Assembly (NCBI GenBank): GCA_964468725.1
Contig: CAYXVU010000150.1
Span: 1-14,906, forward strand
Source of the DNA: CAYXVU01 sp964468725
GTDB taxonomy: Bacteria > Acidobacteriota > Blastocatellia > UBA7656
DNA length: 14,906 bases
Direction of reading: 5' to 3'
Shown here: positions 8,001-12,922 of the stretch, one piece after another
Numbering within the stretch: the stretch's first letter is position 1
Layout of the letters: each line of letters starts with the position of its first letter
The notes under the pieces: model-generated
Told to the model about the DNA's origin: nothing
What the model saw: the letters and a program-made list of their open reading frames with translations, nothing else
The model's database searches: none
Made by a program: the position numbers and the translations under genes

Positions 8001-8121
8001 CTTTCTGGCGCATCGCCGCAGCTTCGTTGCTCATCGCGCCGACCTCGAAGGCGTCGTGCTGCACTTGCTCTCGCCCTTCATCTCTCCGAAAAACTTGTGG
8101 TTTGCCAAAGCGCGCAAGTGA
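5041..8121 (+). CDS. Soluble chemoreceptor (MCP) signalling domain fused to a family-5 solute-binding domain
   Basis: A 1026-residue protein joining two modules not normally in one chain. Residues about 33-85 resemble a HAMP linker. Residues about 85-523 form a long helical hairpin of the MCP signal family, with the conserved tip at 281-320 (EIADRTQLLALNAAI, then QGRGFRIVADEIKELA). A short linker (PTPVRGG, 527-533) leads to a complete SBP_bac_5 domain at about 534-1022. Its signature runs from SPDGRAYTFTL (587) to FHNGRRVRAEDVKYSFE (603-619), with ADYPDPDNF at 923-931. There is no signal peptide, lipobox or membrane helix, so the binding domain is predicted to be cytoplasmic. A cytoplasmic family-5 domain used as a sensor has a precedent in SgrR. 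The tip lacks the usual charged residues, and four 28-residue repeats lie in each arm. No cheA or cheW is in the window. Likely role: intracellular ligand sensing through a coiled coil. True chemotaxis is uncertain. The ATG has only a weak AAAGAG upstream. Confidence 0.9.
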   Translation: MEEPRPTSARTQSDEIVDSHNANGDRATLHAHKQIFQVIAEIAQGNLNFRLNGDHESLEGEDRELLVNIDGLARRLRYIVGRLQRAADSIEAVVGEVLRGTQAVSSSVIDEATSVEKTSLSISEINFSMLSIGGSLQTLATLAQTTSSSIVQMAASIKQVSHNSDDLAQFSEETAAAIEEMAATVRKVAESSEALAASAEKTAGAMAAIDASTRSIDESVKDSMVLAQGVARSADKGSQIVAETASSMSKIKDAIDAATETIARLGKRSEQIGEVTHVINEIADRTQLLALNAAILAAQAGTQGRGFRIVADEIKELAERTAASTREIEAMIKAVREDVVETIERVAVGGVRAEEGVDLASRASTLLSEIREKTNATSNRIGLIADATAVQAAESHTVLEAADLVRQQARDIERTTNEQAETSRQIGERALHMRELTKQVRRATGEQAQSSRRIAEAMEELTLAVGQISIASEEQSAGVGQVLHAIETIKEVVRRNRVSISGISSAVDLLVREAELLNREVEAFELPTPVRGGHLRFALRSSQIALDPITASSISRIEVISNIFEGLVQFGERAELRPAIAERWETSPDGRAYTFTLRESARFHNGRRVRAEDVKYSFERQMRQNEDAAAWVFRPIAGAQEFIAGEADTVAGIQIISEHKIQIELIRPVTFFLSTLCMDYAFIVPREEVERSTLDFASRPVGSGPFRVSGPVVGREVLMERFQDYWNPELPYVDRLTVTFGASAEEIYDAFLRGALDYVSDLPLTSFADLRARTEEVHTLEAMQLQTRILMFDCERPPFSERRVRQAVCYAINREQFVQNVYGGLAEIAHGPIPPGLLGYDASESGYQFEVARARSLMEEAGYGSGFETEIWWPDSTNNTVECLKEDLAAIGIRAHFRYVSPEDMRRALKMRVVPIAGRDWYADYPDPDNFTYVLFHSRNRDLFTSTYSSEEVDHLTTQARSMADREQREEVYRVVTKLLLEDAPCAFLAHRRSFVAHRADLEGVVLHLLSPFISPKNLWFAKARK
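5389..5724 (+). repeat. Four tandem 28-residue units in the N-terminal arm of the MCP hairpin
   Basis: Residues 117-144, 145-172, 173-200 and 201-228 align without gaps. Each begins with KT, TT, ET or KT and keeps a hydrophobic or Ser/Ala pattern (KTSLSISEI, TTSSSIVQM, ETAAAIEEM, KTAGAMAAI). Twenty-eight residues equals four heptads, so the units extend the coiled coil without breaking register. Confidence 0.65.
6199..6534 (+). repeat. Four tandem 28-residue units in the C-terminal arm of the MCP hairpin
   Basis: Residues 387-414, 415-442, 443-470 and 471-498 align without gaps, starting ATAVQAAES, TTNEQAETS, ATGEQAQSS and ASEEQSAGV. They mirror the four units of the N-terminal arm at a roughly similar distance from the hairpin tip (about 85 residues here against about 74 on the other side). 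Confidence 0.6.
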
Positions 8122-8134
8122 AGCCGCCCTCCCA

Positions 8135-9037
8135 TCAATCAGTAAGCGAGTTGAGATAATCGCGCACCTTTTTCAGGTCTTCCCAGGCCTCGCGTTTCTT
8201 GTCGGGCGAGCGCAGCAGGTAGGCCGGATGGAAGGTCGGCATGAGCTTGATACCATTCCAGTCGCGCCACTCGCCGCGCGCTCTGGTGATGGTATCTTTG
8301 GTCTTCAGCAAACATTGAAATGCGGGCGAGCCGAGCGCGACGATGACGTGCGGGCGAATGACCGAGAGTTGCCGAAAGAGAAAAGGCTCACAGGTTGCCA
8401 CCTCATCGCGCTCCGGCGTGCGATTGCCGGGCGGGCGGCATTTTACAACATTGGCGATATAGACATCTTCACGCTTCAAGCCGATGGCGGCGATGATCTT
8501 ATCGAGCAGTTGACCGGCGCGACCGACGAAGGGGCGACCCGTAGTGTCTTCATCTGCACCCGGCCCTTCGCCGACGAAGACCAGTTGCGCGTGCGGATTG
8601 CCTTCGCCGAAGACGATCTTGGTACGTTGTTCATGCAGTTTGCAGCGCGTGCAATCGCCGATGTCTGCGCGAATGGCTTCCAGAGACGGGTCTGTGGGGG
8701 TTGGCGGCAACACGAATAGCCCTCTGGGTGGCGCGGCAGCCGGGCTATCCGGCGACAACGTTTCGCCAAACAGATTGGTCTGCTCGGCGGGCGATTCCTT
8801 CTTTGGCATAGCGACCTCTTCGAAAAGTTGCTCGGATGGCGAAGCGTCAATCGGCTTGCTGATTGACGAGGACTCACGAGCGCCCGTCTCGACTTCCCTT
8901 GCAGGGAGTTGGTTGATGGCTTGTCCGGCTGCAAAGGCTCCGCCGATGTCTGTGATGCCGATGTCGCGGTAGAAGAGTAATTGTTCTTCTAGCTGTTCAA
9001 CGAGAGCGGCCAACTGTGCGAGACGCTCGTTTATCAT
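8135..9037 (-). CDS. Family-4 uracil-DNA glycosylase with N-terminal extension
   Basis: This enzyme removes uracil from DNA to start base excision repair and carries a [4Fe-4S] cluster. The 300-residue product has four cluster cysteines at 129 and 132 (CTRC), 200 (VVKC) and 216 (ATC). Motif A is GEGPGADEDTTGRPFVGRAG at 156-175 and motif B is FHPAYLLR around His270. The catalytic domain begins near residue 120. Ahead of it lie a short coiled helix (INERLAQLAALVEQLEEQLLF) and a low-complexity linker of about 90 residues containing QTNLF, which fits the bacterial sliding-clamp pentapeptide. The extension is much longer than in the typical enzyme of about 200 residues. I chose the ATG at 9037, preceded by GGAGA, over a GTG at 9061. 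The gene converges on the MCP-SBP gene with a 13-base gap and diverges from the MFS gene. Confidence 0.93.
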   Translation of the reverse strand: MINERLAQLAALVEQLEEQLLFYRDIGITDIGGAFAAGQAINQLPAREVETGARESSSISKPIDASPSEQLFEEVAMPKKESPAEQTNLFGETLSPDSPAAAPPRGLFVLPPTPTDPSLEAIRADIGDCTRCKLHEQRTKIVFGEGNPHAQLVFVGEGPGADEDTTGRPFVGRAGQLLDKIIAAIGLKREDVYIANVVKCRPPGNRTPERDEVATCEPFLFRQLSVIRPHVIVALGSPAFQCLLKTKDTITRARGEWRDWNGIKLMPTFHPAYLLRSPDKKREAWEDLKKVRDYLNSLTD

Positions 9038-9093
9038 GCCGAGGCATTCTCCGCTACGCACAGGGCAGGGTCAAGGGATGGCGGTGATCGAGA

Positions 9094-9148
9094 GAAGGGA
9101 GGGAAGGGTGATGAGGCAGCAGCGTGACGCGGAAAGCTAGCGGGCGGC
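9094..9148. repeat. 55-bp direct duplication, left copy at assembly gap
   Basis: The 55 bases ending at the N-run are identical to the 55 bases that follow it (9249-9303). They start GAAGGGAGGG and end GCGGGCGGC. This is the pattern of two contigs overlapping by one assembler k-mer. Confidence 0.9.
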
Positions 9149-9248
9149 NNNNNNNNNNNNNNNNNNNNNNNNNNNNNNNNNNNNNNNNNNNNNNNNNNNN
9201 NNNNNNNNNNNNNNNNNNNNNNNNNNNNNNNNNNNNNNNNNNNNNNNN
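9149..9248. other. Scaffold gap of 100 Ns
   Basis: Exactly 100 undetermined bases, a round placeholder length. The identical flanks suggest the true gap is zero or negative. Confidence 0.98.
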
Positions 9249-9303
9249 GAAGGGAGGGAAGGGTGATGAGGCAGCAGCGTGACGCGGAAAGCTAGCGGGC
9301 GGC
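9249..9303. repeat. 55-bp direct duplication, right copy at assembly gap
   Basis: Exact copy of 9094-9148, immediately after the Ns. It is probably the same genomic segment represented twice. Confidence 0.9.
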
Positions 9304-9362
9304 GATCCTCTCATCCATACCTTCACCGTCACTTTTCACCGGTCGAGTTGCCGCCGCCTGCC

Positions 9363-9418
9363 TCCAACCTTCAACCTGATAGCTTCGACCTGTGACCTGC
9401 GACTTTCGACTTGCAACC
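9363..9418. repeat. Degenerate heptanucleotide tandem repeat, eight units
   Basis: Eight consecutive 7-mers in register: TCCAACC, TTCAACC, TGATAGC, TTCGACC, TGTGACC, TGCGACT, TTCGACT, TGCAACC. The plus-strand consensus is TTCRACC; the third unit is the outlier. The other strand reads as GGTYGAA-like units. It is non-coding and lies between divergent genes. Confidence 0.7.
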
Positions 9419-9464
9419 CTGCTCCGCGCATCTTTCATCCTGGTGGCATTCCGCGCTTCGAATT

Positions 9465-9474
9465 GCTGGCCAGC
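9465..9474. promoter_or_regulatory. Perfect 10-bp palindrome upstream of the MFS gene
   Basis: GCTGGCCAGC is its own reverse complement. It lies 15 bases before the TACAAT box, where a -35 element would fall, so it is positioned like an operator. It is short and could be coincidental. Confidence 0.25.
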
Positions 9475-9489
9475 GGGTGCAGAGGTTCG

Positions 9490-9495
9490 TACAAT
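9490..9495 (+). promoter_or_regulatory. Candidate -10 box of the MFS gene
   Basis: TACAAT matches five of six -10 consensus bases and lies 37 bases before the TTG start. The nearest -35-like hexamer, TTGCTG at 9463-9468, is 21 bases away, which is too far for a standard sigma70 promoter, so the call is weak. Confidence 0.35.
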
Positions 9496-9521
9496 CTCTG
9501 TCTCCGCACCGTCCATATGAT

Positions 9522-9528
9522 AAAGGGA
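9522..9528 (+). promoter_or_regulatory. Ribosome binding site supporting a TTG start
   Basis: AAAGGGA ends four bases before the TTG at 9533. No in-frame ATG occurs until residue 30, which is already inside the first membrane helix. Confidence 0.5.
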
Positions 9529-9532
9529 ACCG

Positions 9533-10819
9533 TTGGCCGAGCAAGAGTCGAAAATTCAGAATGCGCGAGGGCTGATTCGGGCGCTTCGCCATCGCAATTA
9601 CCGCATCTACTTTTTCTGCATGTTCGTGTCGTTTATCGGCACCTGGATGCAGAATGTGGCGCAAAGCTGGTTGGTCTACCGGCTGACGGGGTCAGAATTT
9701 TTATTGGGGGTGATTGGCTTTGCGGGGCAAGCCCCGGTCATGTTCTTCGGGCTGCTGGGCGGGGTTGCGGCAGATCGTTACAACCGCCATCGGATCGTTC
9801 TGCTGACCCAGATGCTGGCGATGGGGCAGGCGTTGTTGTTGGCTTGGTTGACGCTCAGCGGACAGGTCACCTTCGGTTGGGTCTTGAGCCTCTCTGTCTC
9901 ATTGGGAATGATCAACGCGCTCGATTTGCCAACGCGGCAATCCTTTCTTTCAGAGCTAGTGGCGCGCGAAGATTTGATGAATGCCATTGCGCTCAACTCA
10001 ACGATGATAAACGGGGCGCGCATCGTCGGCCCGGCAGTTGCCGGACTGTTAGTGGCCTGGCTTGGCGAAGGCGTCTGTTTTCTTCTTAACGGCCTCAGTT
10101 TCATTGCTGTAGTTGGCGGGCTATTGAGCTTGCGTTTGCCACCCGGACAAAAGACGGAGCGCCATAGCTCGGCGTTGGCAAATTTGCGCGAGGGCTTCGA
10201 TTTCGTGCGCAAGACCCGACCCATTCGCGCATTATTACTGTTGATTGCACTGGTCGGTTTTTTCGGCTTGTCTTATATCGTGTTGATGCCGATCTTTGCC
10301 GACCGGATACTGGTGGGCGGGCCGCGTTCGTTGGGCTTCCTGATGAGCGGCAGCGGCGGGGGGGCTGTGTTGGGGGCGCTCACCTTGGCGGCGCGCCGCG
10401 AAACGCGCGGGCTGGGTCGTGTGGTTGCCGCCAGTATCGGGATGTTGGGCGGGGCGCTGATCTGCTTTGCGCTGTCACGCTATCTCTTGCTGTCGGTCGC
10501 GGCCTTAGTCCCCGTAGGCTATGGATTGATGTTGTGCATGTCGGCTTCGAACACTCTGTTGCAGACGATGGTGCCTGACCGCTTGCGTGGGCGCGTCATG
10601 AGCTTTTATTCGACCAGTTTGATTGGCACTGTGCCGTTTGGAAACCTTTTCGTCGGCGCGGCGGCGGTGCATATCGGCGCGCCGTTAGCGGTGGCGCTCG
10701 GTGGGTTGATCTGTTTAGTCGGCGCTTTGTGGTTTCGACGACAGTTGCCAGGATTGCGGGAAGAGGCGGTAGCAGCGCTGCACCGACAGCAGGATACGAA
10801 TCACGATGCGGCGGTTTAA
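9533..10819 (+). CDS. Major facilitator superfamily transporter, MFS_3 (EntS-like) type
   Basis: A 428-residue inner-membrane transporter with about 12 predicted helices. The family contains exporters such as the enterobactin exporter EntS and uncharacterised drug or metabolite exporters. The N-terminus RALRHRNYRIYFFCMFVSFIGTWMQ is typical of MFS_3. Loop 2-3 carries motif A as GGVAADRYNRHRIVL (76-90) and the second half has VPDRLRGRVMS (347-357). FLLNGLSFIAVVGGL (183-197) is the usual helix-6 region, followed by a cytoplasmic loop to about 230. The start is TTG with AAAGGGA upstream. The secreted TPR gene follows on the same strand 67 bases later and may be co-transcribed. The substrate cannot be inferred. 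A siderophore role is not supported by any neighbour. Confidence 0.92.
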   Translation: MAEQESKIQNARGLIRALRHRNYRIYFFCMFVSFIGTWMQNVAQSWLVYRLTGSEFLLGVIGFAGQAPVMFFGLLGGVAADRYNRHRIVLLTQMLAMGQALLLAWLTLSGQVTFGWVLSLSVSLGMINALDLPTRQSFLSELVAREDLMNAIALNSTMINGARIVGPAVAGLLVAWLGEGVCFLLNGLSFIAVVGGLLSLRLPPGQKTERHSSALANLREGFDFVRKTRPIRALLLLIALVGFFGLSYIVLMPIFADRILVGGPRSLGFLMSGSGGGAVLGALTLAARRETRGLGRVVAASIGMLGGALICFALSRYLLLSVAALVPVGYGLMLCMSASNTLLQTMVPDRLRGRVMSFYSTSLIGTVPFGNLFVGAAAVHIGAPLAVALGGLICLVGALWFRRQLPGLREEAVAALHRQQDTNHDAAV

Positions 10820-10874
10820 GGCAGCTTGGTATTCACGAGCGAATTGTGATAGCTTGAGGCTCATACCGAATAAT

Positions 10875-10880
10875 AGGAGG
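10875..10880 (+). promoter_or_regulatory. Ribosome binding site of the TPR gene
   Basis: A perfect AGGAGG lies six bases before the ATG at 10887 and three before the ATG at 10884. The spacing favours 10887. It rules out the longer in-frame start at 10806, which overlaps the exporter gene. Confidence 0.75.
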
Positions 10881-10886
10881 TGCATG

Positions 10887-12092
10887 ATGCGCCGAATCTC
10901 TCCTCTTCAGCAAAGTATGCTGGTTTCGTTTTCGCTTCTTTGGTGTAGCGTTCTGGTCGCGGCGCAATCGCCGTCCTCAATACAATTCTTTCTGCCGGAC
11001 GGTTCGTTGCCCGCACGCGAATTGCGCTTTACGATGACCAGCGATGCGGGGTTGGTGGATACCTTTTACACCGATTCACGGGGCCGCTTTCTGTTGACGC
11101 GGTCGCAAGGGCTGAAACCAGATGCCACCTACACCATCACGGTAGAGGGCGACAAACGCACCTATGGGACGACGGTGCAGACCTTCAAAATGTATAGCGT
11201 CGGCCATATTACGATCTTTTTGAAGCCGCTCGAATCGCAACCCCTTGCCCCTGCGGGGGTGGTAGATGTGTCGCAGTTCGATGCCGCCGTTCCCGAAGCC
11301 GCGCGCGACGTGTATGACCAGGCGATGAAGTCTTTCAAAGACGGAGAGACCGACGAAGCAATCAAGCAACTCCATCACGCCATCGAAATCCACCCGGAGT
11401 ATTTTCGCGCTCTCAATGATCTAGGCGTGATTTTGATGCAGGTGCGGCGGCTGGATGAAGCTGCCAGCGCCTTTGATCGCGCCAGCCAAATCGCGCCTAA
11501 AGCGCCGCTGCCGCGCTTGAATCTGGGAGTGATTCGCACGCGGCAGAAACGCTACAAAGAGGCAGTGGAGATTCTGGATCGTTTGTACAAAGAGAACCCG
11601 CTGCTGACAGAGGTTCGGACGCCGCTCGGCGATGCCTTGATGGCAATGAATCGGTTGGACGATGCCGAAAAGCATTTTCGCGCCGTCTTGGCGAGCGACA
11701 ACCTCGAACCTCGATCCGAAGGCAACACTCGTTACCTGCTTGGCTTGCTGCTCAATCGCAAGCAACGTTTTGCAGAGGCCGAAAAAGAGTTACGCTTGGC
11801 GCAAAAGATTTTGCCCAATGGTGCGCGCATCCATTTTCAATTGGGCGCAGCGTTGGTGCAGTTGAAGAGGTATGATGAAGCCGAACGCCACTTGCAGGAG
11901 GCCTATCGGTTGAACAGCGCCGATCTGGGCGCAGCGCAATTTATGCTGGGGGAGATCTATTTCATTACCAAACGGTATGAGAGCGCCCTGCGCGCTTTTG
12001 AACAGTATCTGCGCGATGTGCCGACGGCTCCGAATGCCGATGAGGTGCAAAGATTGATAGATAGGATTCGCAGCGCCATCAGTCAGAAGTAA
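10887..12092 (+). CDS. Secreted tetratricopeptide-repeat protein with N-terminal beta-sandwich domain
   Basis: A 401-residue exported protein. Residues 1-26 are a signal peptide (MLVSFSLLWCSVLVAA, then QSPS). Residues about 31-116 look like a carboxypeptidase-regulatory-like fold (LPDGSLPARELRF, TDSRGRFLL, KPDATYTITVEG). Seven TPR-like helical pairs follow at about 140-170, 173-206, 207-240, 241-275, 281-311, 314-345 and 348-380. Examples are ALNDLGVILMQVRRLDEAAS and IHFQLGAALVQLKRYDEAER. TPR arrays bind protein partners, so this is probably a periplasmic or outer-membrane scaffold. No catalytic motif is visible. It lies 67 bases after the exporter gene and converges on the nucleotidyltransferase gene, whose stop is 31 bases away. 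The same kind of N-terminal domain occurs in the TonB-dependent receptor at the left end. Confidence 0.88.
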   Translation: MRRISPLQQSMLVSFSLLWCSVLVAAQSPSSIQFFLPDGSLPARELRFTMTSDAGLVDTFYTDSRGRFLLTRSQGLKPDATYTITVEGDKRTYGTTVQTFKMYSVGHITIFLKPLESQPLAPAGVVDVSQFDAAVPEAARDVYDQAMKSFKDGETDEAIKQLHHAIEIHPEYFRALNDLGVILMQVRRLDEAASAFDRASQIAPKAPLPRLNLGVIRTRQKRYKEAVEILDRLYKENPLLTEVRTPLGDALMAMNRLDDAEKHFRAVLASDNLEPRSEGNTRYLLGLLLNRKQRFAEAEKELRLAQKILPNGARIHFQLGAALVQLKRYDEAERHLQEAYRLNSADLGAAQFMLGEIYFITKRYESALRAFEQYLRDVPTAPNADEVQRLIDRIRSAISQK

Positions 12093-12123
12093 GCAAAGGA
12101 ATCGGCAAATTGCAGACAAGAGT

Positions 12124-12609
12124 TTAATCAGCCTGGTTTCTCTCTTCGAGAATGGCCTCCAATTCAGCGATAGCTTCAAAATCTTTCGGACGACCGGCAG
12201 CGCGTTTTACCTGAATTAACCGCTCTAAACCTAAACACAAACAGTCTACTTGAAATATCCGCACCGATACCGCATAAGGGAGCAACTCATCGTAGCCGCC
12301 GCCGCCAGTTATTTCTCCCAATAAATCAATTGGCCCAAGAGAGGTATCCAGAGTGAAATTCAATCCCTTCCAGATCGTCTGCGCTTCCCATTTGAAAGGC
12401 AACCCGACTGGCGCGCCGCGCAAGTAGGGCTGAGATTCTGCAAGGGCGGCAACTAAACGAGCGACGTTGTCTTTCGTACGTCGGTAAACGATGTCCAAAT
12501 CTTTGGTCAACCGAGCTGACCCATGTAGAGATGCGGCGACGCCGCCGACGATGATAAATTCAATTCCGTTGTCGGCAAGTACAGGAATGAGCCGGTAAAA
12601 ATCGGTCAT
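12124..12609 (-). CDS. AbiEii-like nucleotidyltransferase, putative toxin of a two-gene module
   Basis: A 161-residue protein with the nucleotidyltransferase hallmark near the N-terminus: IIVGGVAASLHGSARLTKDLDI (19-40) supplies the Gly-Gly loop at 22-23 and the metal-binding pair Asp37/Asp39. Asp95 in GPIDLLG is a candidate third carboxylate. LIQVKRAAGRPKD (131-143) matches the basic helix seen in AbiEii/AbiGii-type and related proteins. Family members transfer a nucleotide to RNA, tRNA or protein, and several are toxins. The start codon overlaps the stop of the upstream small gene as ATGA, which implies translational coupling. Catalytic residues look intact. A housekeeping nucleotidyltransferase role without toxicity is also possible. 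Confidence 0.8.
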   Translation of the reverse strand: MTDFYRLIPVLADNGIEFIIVGGVAASLHGSARLTKDLDIVYRRTKDNVARLVAALAESQPYLRGAPVGLPFKWEAQTIWKGLNFTLDTSLGPIDLLGEITGGGGYDELLPYAVSVRIFQVDCLCLGLERLIQVKRAAGRPKDFEAIAELEAILEERNQAD

Positions 12610-12794
12610 TTGATTAACCCCGCCTGACGACCGGCACGGTGCAGTTCCTCTGCAAATTGCTGAAGCTTCATTAACTCGATGAGTCGTTCTTCATGCGAGA
12701 GTTTCAGATTGGCACGAATCAACGAACGGTCAACATCTTTTTTATAGGCTTCGATGACCGGATCCGGCTCTATCGTCATATCCTCTTTTCTCAT
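12606..12794 (-). CDS. Small charged helical protein, putative antitoxin partner of the nucleotidyltransferase
   Basis: A 62-residue, strongly charged, probably all-helical protein (DPVIEAYKKDVDRSLIRANL, then LSHEERLIELMKLQQFAEEL). I recall similar small proteins with a KKDVDRTLIRENLKL-like core encoded directly before nucleotidyltransferases in many bacteria, usually unnamed. Order (small gene first), ATGA overlap and size fit an antitoxin-first module. There is no visible DNA-binding motif, so inhibition would be by direct contact or modification. The start is the ATG at 12794. A second in-frame ATG at 12779 has a GAGG only two bases upstream and cannot be excluded. Confidence 0.7.
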   Translation of the reverse strand: MRKEDMTIEPDPVIEAYKKDVDRSLIRANLKLSHEERLIELMKLQQFAEELHRAGRQAGLIK

Positions 12795-12811
12795 CTTCTA
12801 TCACCGATTCG

Positions 12812-12840
12812 ATTATACGCTGGGCGGGGAAAGGGGAAAA
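12812..12840 (-). promoter_or_regulatory. Candidate promoter of the small-protein/nucleotidyltransferase pair
   Basis: On the minus strand a perfect TATAAT (plus-strand ATTATA, 12812-12817) lies 17 bases before the ATG at 12794. The hexamer 17 bases further upstream is TTTTCC, a poor -35. The leader would be only about ten bases, leaving little room for a strong ribosome site. Confidence 0.45.
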
Positions 12841-12853
12841 CCGACGGGCAGAA

Positions 12854-12887
12854 AAAAGCCTCGACGCCTTAAAGGGCCGAGGCTTTT
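12854..12887 (-). terminator. Bidirectional intrinsic terminator after the Oar-like receptor gene
   Basis: AAAAGCCTCG (12854-12863) and CGAGGCTTTT (12878-12887) form a 10-bp perfect stem with a 14-base loop. On the minus strand the stem is followed by a run of six T residues, the expected form for terminating the receptor gene that ends at 12923. On the plus strand four T residues follow the GC part of the stem, so it could act weakly both ways. It separates the receptor gene from the downstream two-gene module. Confidence 0.85.
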
Positions 12888-12922
12888 GAGTTGGCAAGCC
12901 AATCAGGCGTGAGCCTGTCAGC

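Larger units (their letters stand above)
9038..9532. other. Intergenic region between divergent genes, containing an assembly gap
   Basis: No gene is supported here. It holds, in order: a GA-rich stretch, the 55-bp duplication around 100 Ns, a degenerate heptamer run (9363-9418), a 10-bp palindrome (9465-9474), a TACAAT box and the MFS ribosome site. Removing the Ns and one copy of the duplication leaves a spacer of about 340 bases. It must contain the promoters of both the glycosylase and the exporter. Confidence 0.7.

Noticed and set aside
8027..8719. Plus-strand open frame of 230 codons bridging the MCP-SBP and glycosylase genes
   Set aside because: It overlaps the end of one real gene and most of another on the opposite strand. 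The product has no motif and the glycosylase reading has all four cluster cysteines and both motifs.
9094..9303. Insertion-site duplication or attachment site at the first gap
   Set aside because: A 55-bp exact copy abutting a 100-N placeholder is explained by contig overlap. No integrase or transposase is present.
9292..9516. Short minus-strand frame covering the heptamer repeat
   Set aside because: Its apparent Ser-Arg-Lys-Ser-Gln pattern is just the translated 7-mer DNA repeat, and nothing else supports coding.
10844..10876. TTGTGA as a -35 box for the TPR gene
   Set aside because: No acceptable -10 hexamer occurs 16-18 bases downstream, so I could not support a separate promoter.
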